Below are positions 37,087 to 46,048 of a DNA stretch of 64,000 nt, one piece after another. Every line of letters begins with the position of its first letter. Positions within the stretch are counted from its first letter, which is position 1. The notes beneath the pieces were generated by a model. That model was given only the letters and a program-made list of their open reading frames with translations, was not told the DNA's origin and did not search any database. The position numbers and the translations under genes are program-made. The DNA lies in the NCBI RefSeq assembly GCF_002272745.1, contig NZ_NPBD01000007.1, forward strand, positions 930,001 to 994,000, given 5' to 3'. Source of the DNA: Terribacillus saccharophilus. GTDB lineage: Bacteria; Bacillota; Bacilli; Bacillales; Amphibacillaceae.

Positions 37087-37582
37087 ATCCGTCAATATTT
37101 TCTTCGTCGTTCTGACTGTGCGCAAGCCTACTAGCTGCTGCCGCCGCGATAGCACCTACAATGTCATCCAGGAAAGTATGGCATTCCCCGCTGCTTTTAT
37201 CATTCAGCTTGGCCAAAATGCCGGGTTTCTGTTTGTCGATATAGCCGTAGTTCGTAAATCCGATTGATCCATATAAGTTAATAATGGAGAGTGCAATCAC
37301 TTCGTCTATTCCATACAAGCTCTCGTCTCTCGCCAAATTATCCTGCAGCGGCTGTTCCAGTTTTCCTTGTTCGGTTAGTACGTCAAGCTGGATTCCTGTT
37401 AGGATGGCGTTTTGTACCTCTCTTTTTGACAATACGCGTTCCACATTATAAATGCACCGGTCCATCGTTAGGCCAGGATAATATTTCTCTTGCAGAAAAT
37501 GTACCAGCTCCGCGATGTCTTCTACTTGTACACCCCGTTCGATAAGCCATTCCCGTGCTTTTTTCTCTAATTCAGCAGTCAT
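37085..37582 (-). CDS. yutG: Phosphatidylglycerophosphatase A-like protein
   Basis: A 165-residue protein of the PgpA family, expected to remove the phosphate of phosphatidylglycerophosphate. The C-terminal catalytic-type region contains GSIGFTNYGYIDKQKPGILAKLND and FLDDIVGAIAAAAASRL, where DD-containing helices bind metal. The N-terminal helical part (ELVHFLQEKYYPGL, MDRCIYNVERVLSKREVQNAILTG) is the extension seen in Firmicute YutG. B. subtilis yutG occupies the same place next to yutH. Confidence 0.87.
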   Translation of the reverse strand: MTAELEKKAREWLIERGVQVEDIAELVHFLQEKYYPGLTMDRCIYNVERVLSKREVQNAILTGIQLDVLTEQGKLEQPLQDNLARDESLYGIDEVIALSIINLYGSIGFTNYGYIDKQKPGILAKLNDKSSGECHTFLDDIVGAIAAAAASRLAHSQNDEENIDG

Positions 37583-37709
37583 AAGATCACTTCGCCTTCC
37601 TATGTATGATTCTGTTAGCAGTATACCCTTCTAACCTATGCGTCAACCGTCAGCTCTGGAACATGTTTTTTACCGATGCTTCATAAAATGTATCAGGAGG
37701 TGTTTGCTC

Positions 37710-38660
37710 GTGTTGCAGTTGATGCAGCAATATATACCAGGGTTCACCGGGAAGCCGGTTTCCTATCGGAATTATCACGCTTATCAGACAACGGATCGAC
37801 TATATGTCATTATACCAGCAAGGACGGATCAAGACAGTTATTATGAATTGGCTGCTATCACCGTGTATATGCAAGAAGCAGGCTTTCCGCGTATTGCTCA
37901 GCCGATGCTGACTACAGAAGGTCAAATATTGACAGTTTATGAAAATACAGCTTATCTCGTGGTAGAGATGCCGCCGCCTTATTCAAGAAGTCTTGATGCG
38001 CATGGTGCGGAGCTGGCTGCCTTCCATCAGCTAGGTGCCGGCTGTCCGTTTGCACCAGATACACTATCCAGCTACGGGAAATGGAGTGATCTATGGACTG
38101 TGCGTCTGTCGCAGGCAGAAAGGCTATATTCAAACATCTATCAAAAACGACCACTTGTGCATGAAGAACGGGTATTTCTGGACACCTTTCACTATGTAAT
38201 CGGCAGGACGGAGCTTGCCATTCAATACTTGAATGAAACAAGCAATGAGTTCCGTTTCACAGACTATGATCAGCCGACCACGGTATTCACGAAATACCAA
38301 TCTGAATTGGCAGATACATATGTGCTGCCTCATAACATCATTTATGACCATCCAGCTCGTGACTTGGCCGAATATATGAGGACTGCTTTTTGTGCGGAGG
38401 AAGAGAAGGAAACGGGTGAATTTCTGCAATCTTATATGCAGCAGCGTCCGCTCTCTGTGTTTGGAATGAGGGTGCTGTATGCCAGGTTAATCATGCCACT
38501 TCATCTTTTCGATCAAATCGAGAAAGGTTTGACTGGAAAAACGTATGAAACGCTTATCATGCAGCAGAGCAAGTACGAGCAGCGTTTGGCCGGATTATTC
38601 GATCACATGCAGGTTGATACTCGCTCTCTTGAGATACCTATGTTGGAAAATTATTTGTAA
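37710..38660 (+). CDS. yutH: Spore coat protein YutH, kinase-like fold
   Basis: A 316-residue protein of the YutH/CotS-like family, which has an aminoglycoside-kinase-like fold. The strand-helix pattern LYVIIPARTDQDSYYELAAI and the central block DLAEYMRTAF are visible, and the segment YVLPHNIIYDHPARDLAEY replaces the usual HGDxxxxN ... DxD motifs (HNIIYDHPARDLAEY keeps H, D and RD), so activity is doubtful. The start is a GTG at 37710, 7 nt after AGGAGGTG. It precedes hom, as in B. subtilis. Confidence 0.87.
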   Translation: MLQLMQQYIPGFTGKPVSYRNYHAYQTTDRLYVIIPARTDQDSYYELAAITVYMQEAGFPRIAQPMLTTEGQILTVYENTAYLVVEMPPPYSRSLDAHGAELAAFHQLGAGCPFAPDTLSSYGKWSDLWTVRLSQAERLYSNIYQKRPLVHEERVFLDTFHYVIGRTELAIQYLNETSNEFRFTDYDQPTTVFTKYQSELADTYVLPHNIIYDHPARDLAEYMRTAFCAEEEKETGEFLQSYMQQRPLSVFGMRVLYARLIMPLHLFDQIEKGLTGKTYETLIMQQSKYEQRLAGLFDHMQVDTRSLEIPMLENYL

Positions 38661-38666
38661 AGTTGG

Positions 38667-38695
38667 TTGCGATAGTAGATTGATAGAGTTATAAT
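38667..38695 (+). promoter_or_regulatory. Promoter of the hom-thrC-thrB operon
   Basis: TTGCGA (38667-38672), 17 bp spacer, TATAAT (38690-38695), about 50 bp before the hom start. Confidence 0.75.
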
Positions 38696-38748
38696 GTCCT
38701 TTATATAAAAACATTTGTTTATTTGAGGTGGACAGGAGGCTGGATGAG

Positions 38749-40044
38749 ATGAAACAGAAGATACAAATCGGCTTATGCGGCCTTGGTACAGTCGGAAGCG
38801 GTGTGGTTCAGATTTTACAGGATCACCAAGAGCAGATTCGTTATAAACTCGGCTGTGAAGTGGAAGTAGCGAAAGTGCTCGTCAAAAACAAGGAAAAGAA
38901 ACGCGAATATATCAAGGATGCTTCCATCCTTACGATGGAGGTTTCTGATATTACTGATAACCCGGACATTGACATCGTTGTTGAAGTGATGGGCGGCATG
39001 GAGGATACGTATCAGCTGATGGAACGCAGTATCCGAAATCGCAAGCATATCGTGACAGCCAATAAAGACTTGATGGCAGAGCATGGTGACAAGCTGTTTG
39101 CACTGTCCCAGGAATATGATACGGATATTTACTACGAAGCTAGTGTGGCCGGCGGGATTCCGATTCTTCGTTCACTCAGTGATGGCCTTGCTTCAGATAA
39201 GATTGAGAAAGTGATGGGGATTGTCAATGGAACGACGAATTTCATCCTCACGAAAATGACAGATGAAAACCTATCCTTTGAAACAGTGCTAAAGGAAGCA
39301 CAGGCTCTTGGATTCGCTGAAGCTGATCCAACTTCAGATGTTGAAGGTTTGGATGCAGCCCGTAAGATGACATTGCTGGCAAATTTGGCATTTAAGATGC
39401 CTGTGGCATATAGTGATGTCCAAGTTGCAGGTATCACTTCTGTATCCCAGGAAGATATCGAGTTTGCCGGAAAGCTAGGCTATATTGTGAAGCTGATCGG
39501 TATTGCAGCAATAGATGACGGGAAAGTCGAAGTAAGTGTCGAGCCTACTTTACTGCCGGAAGCACATCCACTGGCACAGGTGAAAAATGAGTTCAATGCT
39601 GTTTATGTATATGGACACGCAGTCGGCGAGACGATGTTTTATGGTCCGGGAGCTGGCGGGCTGCCAACAGCGACAGCCGTCGTTTCCGATCTGATGGAGG
39701 TCATCAAGAATATCCGTTTAGGCGTCAGCGGTAAGGCTTATGTGCAACCTCAATATAAAACTGCTTTAAAGGACGATACTGAAAAGCATGCCAAGTATTT
39801 CATTCGTGTCGAAGCAGAGGATCAGACAGGTGCATTCCACGCCGTCACGAATGTGTTTGCAGGTCAGAATGTCTCGTTTGCTAAAATCCTTCAGCTGCCT
39901 CATAGCAAATCGAAAACAGCAGAAGTCGTCATGGTGACACATAAACATAGCAAGCAGCAAATCGAAAACAGCATACAGCAACTGGAGCAATTGAGCGTCG
40001 TGAAACGCGTAATCAGCTGCTATCGTGTAGACGGAGAGGATTGA
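38749..40044 (+). CDS. hom: Homoserine dehydrogenase
   Basis: A 431-residue enzyme making homoserine from aspartate semialdehyde. The NAD(P) motif is [12 protein letters not shown] (about residues 9-20); the catalytic-domain signature [15 protein letters not shown] and [12 protein letters not shown] are intact, and the last ~80 residues are an ACT domain ([21 protein letters not shown]), the threonine-feedback module. ATG at 38749 after AGGAGG. It starts the threonine operon. Confidence 0.97.
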   Translation: MKQKIQIGLCGLGTVGSGVVQILQDHQEQIRYKLGCEVEVAKVLVKNKEKKREYIKDASILTMEVSDITDNPDIDIVVEVMGGMEDTYQLMERSIRNRKHIVTANKDLMAEHGDKLFALSQEYDTDIYYEASVAGGIPILRSLSDGLASDKIEKVMGIVNGTTNFILTKMTDENLSFETVLKEAQALGFAEADPTSDVEGLDAARKMTLLANLAFKMPVAYSDVQVAGITSVSQEDIEFAGKLGYIVKLIGIAAIDDGKVEVSVEPTLLPEAHPLAQVKNEFNAVYVYGHAVGETMFYGPGAGGLPTATAVVSDLMEVIKNIRLGVSGKAYVQPQYKTALKDDTEKHAKYFIRVEAEDQTGAFHAVTNVFAGQNVSFAKILQLPHSKSKTAEVVMVTHKHSKQQIENSIQQLEQLSVVKRVISCYRVDGED

Positions 40045-40049
40045 GAAGC

Positions 40050-41105
40050 ATGGGATGGAAAGGACTTTTAGAAGCATATAAAGAATATTTGCCGATTTCA
40101 GAGGAAACACCTGCCGTAAGTTTGGGAGAAGGTAACACACCTTTAGTTAAGCTAGAAAAGCTGTCAGCAGCTTATGGTATCGAGGCCTACGCCAAAATCG
40201 AAGGAGCGAACCCAACTGGAAGCTTCAAGGACCGCGGTATGGTCATGGCCATTGCCAAGGCAAAAGAAGCAGGGGCTAAAGCAGTCATTTGCGCATCGAC
40301 AGGCAATACATCTGCTTCAGCAGCTGCGTATGCTGCCCGCGCTGGTATGCGCTGCTTCGTTGTCATTCCGGAAGGTAAAATTGCACAAGGGAAGCTTGCG
40401 CAAGCTGTCATGTACGGAGCAGAAATCTTCTCAATCGAAGGGAATTTCGATGATGCACTGCGCGTTGTACGAAACTTAAGTGAAACTGAGCCGGTGGCGC
40501 TCGTCAATTCTGTGAACCCATATCGTCTCGAAGGACAGAAGACAGCAGCCTTCGAGCTGTGCGAACAATTAGGACAAGCACCGGATTATCTGTTCATTCC
40601 GGTCGGCAATGCAGGTAATATTAGTGCTTACTGGAAAGGCTTCAAGGAATATGAGGTAGAAAAAGGATATAGTCTTCCAGTTCTGAAAGGCTACCAAGCA
40701 AGCGGAGCAGCTCCGATCGTGCATGACAGAGTGTTCGAAAATCCGGAAACCGTTGGCACTGCCATACGTATCGGGAATCCTGCAAGCTGGCAGAAAGCAA
40801 CTGCTGCAAGAGATGAATCGGGCGGAACAATCGACGAAGTGACAGATGAGCAGATTATCGCTGCATATCAGAAAATCGCTCGCGAAGAAGGCATTTTTGC
40901 TGAGCCAGGATCTTGTGCTTCATTTGCCGGTTTGCTGAAAGCATTGAAGCAAGGGGAGGTACGTAAAGGCGCAACAGTTGTTAGTGTACTGACTGGAAAT
41001 GGATTGAAAGATCCGAACACAGCGATCGAATACAGTACAATCCAGCCGGTCGTCCTCCCGAATGAAGAACAAGTGATTGCAGATGCCATCAGGGAGCGGA
41101 TGTAA
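40050..41105 (+). CDS. thrC: Threonine synthase
   Basis: A 351-residue PLP enzyme converting O-phosphohomoserine to threonine. The PLP lysine is in [11 protein letters not shown] (about residue 60), and the phosphate-binding loop is in VGNAGN (about residue 186). GEGNTPL near the N-terminus is typical of the short bacillar type. The ATG at 40050, after GGAGAGGA, is preferred over the TTG at 40041. It is followed directly by thrB, with no intervening bases. Confidence 0.97.
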   Translation: MGWKGLLEAYKEYLPISEETPAVSLGEGNTPLVKLEKLSAAYGIEAYAKIEGANPTGSFKDRGMVMAIAKAKEAGAKAVICASTGNTSASAAAYAARAGMRCFVVIPEGKIAQGKLAQAVMYGAEIFSIEGNFDDALRVVRNLSETEPVALVNSVNPYRLEGQKTAAFELCEQLGQAPDYLFIPVGNAGNISAYWKGFKEYEVEKGYSLPVLKGYQASGAAPIVHDRVFENPETVGTAIRIGNPASWQKATAARDESGGTIDEVTDEQIIAAYQKIAREEGIFAEPGSCASFAGLLKALKQGEVRKGATVVSVLTGNGLKDPNTAIEYSTIQPVVLPNEEQVIADAIRERM

Positions 41106-42008
41106 ATGAAACGCTGGCAAATAAGCGTACCGGCAAGCACTGCCAATATTGGACCAGGCTTTGATTCGGTTGGTATCGCTTTGGATCTGTATTTGGAGCT
41201 GGAAGTCCAGCCTGGACTAGAGTGGGAATTCATTCCGATATCAGATGCCGTGCAAGGTCTTCCAGCTGGCAAAGACAATATGATCTATGAAACAGCCCTT
41301 TATGTGGCAGATCGCTATGGATATAGTGATCTGCCAGCATGTACGGTACGTATGAATAGTGATATTCCACTAGCCAGGGGGCTTGGCAGCAGTGCCACAG
41401 CCCTTGTTGCCGGTATTGAGCTGGCGGATTGCCTTTTGTCGCTACAGTTGAGCGATGAAGAAAAGCTCGATATCGCTGTTAGTTTGGAAGGACATCCTGA
41501 TAATGCAGCACCATCCATTTTAGGGGGATGTGTGATTGGCTATTATGATGACAAAGTTCATTATATAGAGACACCAATTAAGGATGTACGCTTTTTAGCA
41601 GTTATTCCATCATTCAAACTTGCAACATCAGATGCCAGAGCGGTTCTTCCAAATCAGCTCCTGTATAAAGACGCTGTAAAGGCAAGCGGCATCGCGAATG
41701 TAGCCGTTGCTGCTCTGCTGCAGCAAAATTGGAAGCTGCTTGGAGAGATGATGACGAAGGATCTTTTCCATCAGCCCTATAGAGAATCAATGATTCCGCA
41801 TTATAAGGAGATCGCCGACTCTCTGCAGGATGCAGCATATGGTGTCTATTTAAGCGGTGCTGGTCCAACGATGATAGCTTTAATCGATGAAGCCCGAGCA
41901 GATGCTATTCACGCACACTATCAGAATATGTACCCTGACTTTGAATGGCTTTTGCTTTCTTGTGCTGCAAAAGGGAGCTGCGCAGAAGAGTTAGCTGTTG
42001 AAGCATGA
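41106..42008 (+). CDS. thrB: Homoserine kinase
   Basis: A 300-residue GHMP-family kinase. The motif PASTANIGPGFDSVGIALDLY marks the N-terminus (residues about 7-27), the ATP loop is PLARGLGSSATALVAGI (about 87), and the C-terminal motif is VYLSGAGPTMIALID. It phosphorylates homoserine for ThrC. The start codon abuts the thrC stop. A strong terminator closes the operon. Confidence 0.97.
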   Translation: MKRWQISVPASTANIGPGFDSVGIALDLYLELEVQPGLEWEFIPISDAVQGLPAGKDNMIYETALYVADRYGYSDLPACTVRMNSDIPLARGLGSSATALVAGIELADCLLSLQLSDEEKLDIAVSLEGHPDNAAPSILGGCVIGYYDDKVHYIETPIKDVRFLAVIPSFKLATSDARAVLPNQLLYKDAVKASGIANVAVAALLQQNWKLLGEMMTKDLFHQPYRESMIPHYKEIADSLQDAAYGVYLSGAGPTMIALIDEARADAIHAHYQNMYPDFEWLLLSCAAKGSCAEELAVEA

Positions 42009-42009
42009 C

Positions 42010-42048
42010 AAGACCCACAGAAACTGAATGATTTCTGTGGGTCATTTG
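42010..42048 (+). terminator. Terminator of the hom-thr operon
   Basis: Perfect 12-bp stem GACCCACAGAAA / TTTCTGTGGGTC (42013-42024, 42033-42044). Confidence 0.88.
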
Positions 42049-42067
42049 CTACCTTACGTGTAAATAA

Positions 42068-42110
42068 AATAAAGAACCACGGGAAAGTTTTCACTCTTCC
42101 GTGGTTCTAT
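42068..42110 (-). terminator. Terminator of yutI
   Basis: On the minus strand AGAACCACGG / CCGTGGTTCT with a longer A/T-rich loop, followed by TTTATTTT. Confidence 0.85.
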
Positions 42111-42117
42111 CATTGTA

Positions 42118-42342
42118 TTAGAATACTTGCTCGATCTCACGCACACCAGGAACTTCTGCCATCAAGGCACGTTCGATTCCGGCTTTCAATGTGATCGTAG
42201 AGCTTGGGCAGTTACCGCATGCTCCCATAAGACGCAGACGTACGATACCTTCATCAACATCGACTAGCTCGACGTCGCCGCCATCACGCAGCAAGAATGG
42301 ACGCAATTTATTCAAAACTTCTTGTACTTGGTTTTCCATCAT
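42118..42342 (-). CDS. yutI: NifU-like (NFU) Fe-S carrier protein YutI
   Basis: A 74-residue NFU domain. The Fe-S site CGNCPSS (residues about 47-53) sits before [12 protein letters not shown], as in stand-alone Nfu carriers that deliver [4Fe-4S] clusters from SUF. Two ATGs in tandem (42342, 42339) are both possible; GGGGG precedes them. It is convergent with the hom-thr operon, as in B. subtilis. Confidence 0.95.
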   Translation of the reverse strand: MMENQVQEVLNKLRPFLLRDGGDVELVDVDEGIVRLRLMGACGNCPSSTITLKAGIERALMAEVPGVREIEQVF

Positions 42343-42499
42343 CCATTATCCCCCTTACGATTATATATTCATTATAAATCCTTTCCGGTAAAAAATCCAC
42401 GCTGGCTAACTGAGAAATTTTATCAATTAAAAAATAAATTCCAACATCGTGCTTGTTACGGTAAACTGAAGCTAACAGCATACGAGAGGATGGAGCAGG

Positions 42500-42811
42500 A
42501 TGACCACTAATATTACCGTATATGGAGCTGATATCATCTGTGCAAGCTGTGTAAACGCACCAAGCTCTAAAGACACGTATGAATGGCTGCAGGCCGCATT
42601 GGCAAGGAAGTTCGAAAACAAACAGTTTCAATTCGAATACATTGATATCAATGAACCGCCTGATGCAGAAAAGCATAAGCAGTTCGCGGCGAAAGTGATA
42701 GAAGAAGATTTATTCTATCCAGTTGTTCTCGTTAATGATGAGATAGCAGGGGAAGGAATCATTTCCCTTAAGGCAGTCACAAAAGCTATCGAGACAGTCA
42801 GCGCAACCTAG
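42500..42811 (+). CDS. yuzD: DUF1462 protein YuzD
   Basis: A 103-residue thioredoxin-fold-like protein of the YuzD/DUF1462 family. It carries a CASC pair (residues about 15-18, ICASCVNAPSS) and the strand/helix FQFEYIDINEPPDAEKHKQF, with a C-terminal VVLVNDEIAGEG. A redox or Fe-S-carrier-related role is plausible because it lies opposite yutI, but the function is not known. Confidence 0.9.
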   Translation: MTTNITVYGADIICASCVNAPSSKDTYEWLQAALARKFENKQFQFEYIDINEPPDAEKHKQFAAKVIEEDLFYPVVLVNDEIAGEGIISLKAVTKAIETVSAT

Positions 42812-42883
42812 TTGTGCTGATATCCCGCCTTATGGTAGGATTATCACTTGATAGTGTTACATCCTAGAATAGGAGTGAGCGGG

Positions 42884-43120
42884 TTGAATCCGATCATTGA
42901 GTTTTGTGTTAATAATCTGGCCTCAGGTTCTCAGGCAGCTTATGAAAAGCTGGATAGTGACCCAGGTCTTGATGTCATAGAATACGGCTGTACAAGCTTT
43001 TGTGGCATTTGTGCCCAGCACATGTTCGCTCTTGTAAACGGTGAACCGGTGACAGCTGAGACACCTGATGAGCTTGTCGAAAATGTTTACAAGTTTATCG
43101 AAGAAAATCCGTTATTTTAA
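42884..43120 (+). CDS. yuzB: DUF1450 protein YuzB
   Basis: A 78-residue small protein with four cysteines, two in the pattern [10 protein letters not shown] and one in FCVNNLA; this matches the YuzB/DUF1450 family. Such a cysteine pattern suggests metal or Fe-S binding in a ferredoxin-thioredoxin-like fold (inference). The start is a TTG at 42884, 8 nt after AGGAG, giving exactly the family length; the upstream TTG/GTG codons have no site. Function unknown. Confidence 0.9.
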   Translation: MNPIIEFCVNNLASGSQAAYEKLDSDPGLDVIEYGCTSFCGICAQHMFALVNGEPVTAETPDELVENVYKFIEENPLF

Positions 43121-43160
43121 TTGGCCGTGCGTCTGCATTCCGCAGGCCTCGGCTTTTTTC
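43121..43160 (+). terminator. Probable terminator between yuzB and dapF
   Basis: GCCGTGCGTCTGC / GCAGGCCTCGGC forms an imperfect hairpin followed by TTTTTT. Confidence 0.65.
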
Positions 43161-43180
43161 ATAGTAGAGGAGAAGAGACA

Positions 43181-44044
43181 ATGGACATACCGTTTGTAAA
43201 ACTGCATGGCTTAAAAAACAGCTATATTTTTATTAATCTGTTCCAATTCCAGCTGGAGGAGGAAATGCTAGCGCCGCTTGCGATAGCTGTCGCAGACAGG
43301 GATACTGGAATCGGCTCTGACGGCTTGATACTCATCCATCCGAGCAAAACGTGTGATGTAGGCATGCGTGTTTTCAACCTGGATGGTTCCGAAGCAATGA
43401 ATTGCGGGAACGGTCTCCGCTGTGTCGCGAAATATGCTTATGAAAATGATTTGGTGGAACGTGATACATTCACGATTCAGACGAAGGCAGGACAAGTGGA
43501 AGCGAAAGTGCATGGATCAAAAGAGCATATACATGAAGTGACAGTTGATATGGGAGCGCCGATTTTGCAGCGTGAACTGATTCCAATGCTCGGTGAGGCT
43601 GGTCAAGAAGTCGTCGCTGAAGCTTTTGAAGCAGGCGAAGAACAGCTTCATATTACAGCAGTAAGCATGGGTAATCCACACGCCGTGTTCTTTGTTGATA
43701 ACATTGATGAAGCACCACTTTATACTCAAGGTCCCGTTATTACGAATGATACTCGATTCCCAGAAGGAGTTAACGTCGAGTTCATCGAAATGGTCTCCGA
43801 TAAAGAAATGCATTTCCGTGTTTGGGAACGCGGCTCTGGTGTTACACAGGCATGTGGTACTGGTGCTTGTGCGGCAGTCGTTGCAGCTATTCAAAATGGC
43901 AAAGCACCGTACGGAGAAGAAGTGACTGTACATCTTAGCGGCGGCGATTTGTTCATCCGATGGGAAAAAGACGGTTCCGTGTGGATGCGTGGTGCGGCTG
44001 AAAAGACTGTATCTGGAATTTTCTATTGGGAGCACAGTGCTTGA
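43181..44044 (+). CDS. dapF: Diaminopimelate epimerase
   Basis: A 287-residue enzyme that interconverts LL- and meso-diaminopimelate for lysine and cell-wall synthesis. The two catalytic Cys are in MNCGNGLRC (about residue 80) and QACGTGACA (about residue 231). The N-terminal motif is FVKLHGLKNSYIFI, a bacillar variant of HGLGNDF. ATG at 43181 after AGAGGAGAAG; the upstream in-frame codons include the yuzB terminator and are not coding. Confidence 0.95.
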   Translation: MDIPFVKLHGLKNSYIFINLFQFQLEEEMLAPLAIAVADRDTGIGSDGLILIHPSKTCDVGMRVFNLDGSEAMNCGNGLRCVAKYAYENDLVERDTFTIQTKAGQVEAKVHGSKEHIHEVTVDMGAPILQRELIPMLGEAGQEVVAEAFEAGEEQLHITAVSMGNPHAVFFVDNIDEAPLYTQGPVITNDTRFPEGVNVEFIEMVSDKEMHFRVWERGSGVTQACGTGACAAVVAAIQNGKAPYGEEVTVHLSGGDLFIRWEKDGSVWMRGAAEKTVSGIFYWEHSA

Positions 44045-44102
44045 GCATCAGTGAATAGGAGCGTATACTGAAAGTAAGATTAGAATGGGGAGGTAACTTG
44101 AA

Positions 44103-44462
44103 ATGGTATTGAATATTACTGACACTGCGAGCCTTCAGATCAAGGAAATGATGAAGGAAGAAGAAGCAGAAACAGTCCTGCTGCGCTTTGGCGTCAAAGG
44201 CGGCGGCTGCAGCGGCCTTTCCTACAGCCTCGGCTTTGAATATGAAAAGAATGAAGAGTTGGATACATTCGAAGAGGTCAACGATATCCCGGTCATCATC
44301 CGTTCTATGGATATTCCGGTTATCCAAGGCACTACTATCGATTTCAAACAAAATATGATGGGCGGCGGGTTTACGATCGAAAATCCGAACGCTATCGTCA
44401 GCTGTGGCTGTGGTTCGTCATTTAAGACAGCTTCGAATGCCGGTACGCCTGAGAATTGCTGA
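44103..44462 (+). CDS. yutM: HesB/IscA/ErpA-type Fe-S carrier YutM
   Basis: A 119-residue A-type iron-sulfur carrier with the three conserved cysteines: one in KGGGCSGLSY (about residue 38) and the pair in VSCGCGSSF (about residues 101-103). It would transfer clusters from the SUF scaffold to apo-proteins. It is the third Fe-S delivery gene in the window with the suf operon and yutI. Ribosome site GGGGAGGT. Confidence 0.95.
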   Translation: MVLNITDTASLQIKEMMKEEEAETVLLRFGVKGGGCSGLSYSLGFEYEKNEELDTFEEVNDIPVIIRSMDIPVIQGTTIDFKQNMMGGGFTIENPNAIVSCGCGSSFKTASNAGTPENC

Positions 44463-44469
44463 TTTTAAA

Positions 44470-44521
44470 ATGAAAGCCTTTCTGCCGTTTGTACAGTCAA
44501 ACGGCAGAAAGGCTTTTTTTG
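44470..44521 (+). terminator. Terminator after yutM
   Basis: Long perfect stem AAGCCTTTCTGCCGTTT / AAACGGCAGAAAGGCTT, then seven T. Confidence 0.95.
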
Positions 44522-44542
44522 CATTTACTAGAGTTATTCTCA

Positions 44543-45148
44543 TTAATTTAGTAGAGCCTCTTTAATATGCCCATTTACTTGATAGCTGTTTAAAAGACCA
44601 ATATGAGATACGCCGTAAATTCTAATGTTATTCGCACCAGTAAGGACGGATAGATAGGAGCTTACGACATAGTCACTTGTCGAATAGATGGAAGTAGTAT
44701 CTATGCCAGAAGGCGCTGCACTTGTTGTAAGTCTATTTGCTCCGCCTAGCGTTACGAGCTTATCCACTTTGTCACCGCCGCCTTTATTCAATATGTAATA
44801 AAGACTGTTTGCACCTCCCATGCTATGTGCCACGATGTTAACTTTATCGCTGCCTGTTTCCTCGAGTACGTCATCTACAAATCCCTGAATGGCAGATGAA
44901 TTCAATTCTTGATGCCCCTGCTTGCTTGGAAGATCAATTGAATAAAGCTCATCACTCGACCAGCCTTGGTTCTGTAAGTATCTTTCAATGAAATAGAAAT
45001 TCGAATCGGAACCCGTCAAACCATGAACAAAAACAACTGGTGTGTTATCAGTAGCAGCTTGGACTTTAGTGGGCTGGAAATAGGCAGAAAATGTTAGTGC
45101 CATGGCAAGACTGATAAACAAAAGCGTAATTAGTTTACATTTTCTCAT
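44543..45148 (-). CDS. Secreted lipase (family I.4 LipA/LipB type)
   Basis: A 201-residue secreted alpha/beta hydrolase. Residues 1-31 form a signal peptide ending near VQAAT. The catalytic serine is in AHSMGG (the bacillar lipase form with Ala instead of the first Gly), the oxyanion region is VVFVHGLTGSD, the acid is likely in STSDYVV, and the His in VSHIGLL. Size and motifs match B. subtilis LipA/LipB minimal lipases, which cleave triglyceride esters outside the cell. GGAGGAAA precedes the ATG. No linked foldase. Confidence 0.93.
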   Translation of the reverse strand: MRKCKLITLLFISLAMALTFSAYFQPTKVQAATDNTPVVFVHGLTGSDSNFYFIERYLQNQGWSSDELYSIDLPSKQGHQELNSSAIQGFVDDVLEETGSDKVNIVAHSMGGANSLYYILNKGGGDKVDKLVTLGGANRLTTSAAPSGIDTTSIYSTSDYVVSSYLSVLTGANNIRIYGVSHIGLLNSYQVNGHIKEALLN

Positions 45149-45408
45149 TTCTTGTTTCCTCCTAATAATTTAAATTATGTAATACTATTAAATTGTAAAA
45201 TATCAACTGGAATTCCGGTATTGGGAAACTTATGGTGATTTCACTATTTCTATGTCCTTTAGTAAACCATTTTTACAGTCATAATCACTCATCAGTTGGA
45301 TTTTATTTCCCAATTAGAGTGTACAAAGTAGGTGTTCTTTTCTTTTGACAATATTGCTAGAATCAATACAGATAGAAATTCCATTAATGTCCATTAAGGA
45401 GATATAAG

Positions 45409-45876
45409 ATGATCACACTAGCTAAACCTGCAGATGCCTCGGAAATCCACCGCGTCATGATCGCTACATTTGAAGAGTACAGAAATACGGCAGTTCCATT
45501 CAGTGCTTTGGATGAAACAATAGATTCAATAAGAACATTTTTAGAAGAGGGTAAAGAGAGAGCTCTTCTATTTTGGATTAATAATATAGCGTTAGGGACT
45601 GTTCGTTTTAAAGAAGAGGATGGTGCTTTATACTTCTTCCGGTTATCTGTAAGTCCAGAGTGGAGAGGAAGAGGGGTAGCCCGACACTTACTATCAGCAT
45701 TAGAAAATCATGCTGCCAGCCAAAGTCTTGATATGCTTTACTGTCAGGTGAGGCTGTCAGAAGAGAGAAATATCGATTTATATAAGAAGAACGGATTTTG
45801 CATCAATGACAGTAAAACAATCACAAAATCCAATGGTATTCGTGTCGAAACAGTCATGATGACCAAAAAGCTATGA
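45409..45876 (+). CDS. GNAT family N-acetyltransferase
   Basis: A 155-residue GNAT protein. The acetyl-CoA loop is in PEWRGRGVARHLL (about residues 84-96), flanked by the strand GALYFFRLSVSP and by LYKKNGF typical of the last motif. The substrate is unknown; it stands alone between the lipase and the sugar transporters. Ribosome site AAGGAGATATAAG. Confidence 0.9.
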   Translation: MITLAKPADASEIHRVMIATFEEYRNTAVPFSALDETIDSIRTFLEEGKERALLFWINNIALGTVRFKEEDGALYFFRLSVSPEWRGRGVARHLLSALENHAASQSLDMLYCQVRLSEERNIDLYKKNGFCINDSKTITKSNGIRVETVMMTKKL

Positions 45877-45929
45877 TAAGTAAGTAGAGCTCTGTAAAAC
45901 CTATATCATGCGAAAAACCAAAAATTGTA

Positions 45930-46048
45930 ATGTTATAAAATGATTATATTAATAAAATGCGGGTATATAACTCCTACCAACACCTACAGAAGGTGAAAGC
46001 ATTGTTTGTACAACAGACAACATGCATAAAATGGAGGAGAGAGAGAAG
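45930..46048 (+). promoter_or_regulatory. Leader of the first sugar transporter gene, duplicated before the second
   Basis: Contains TGATTA (45941-45946), 14 bp, GGGTATATAA (45961-45970) and TCCTACCAAC (45972-45981), in the same spacing as at 47673-47713 before the second gene. GGGTAT is the SigB -10 hexamer, but the upstream hexamer is not a convincing SigB -35. Confidence 0.5.

Noticed and set aside
45149..45408. Possible small RNA between the lipase and GNAT genes
   Set aside because: No terminator-like hairpin or promoter pair could be identified in this AT-rich gap.
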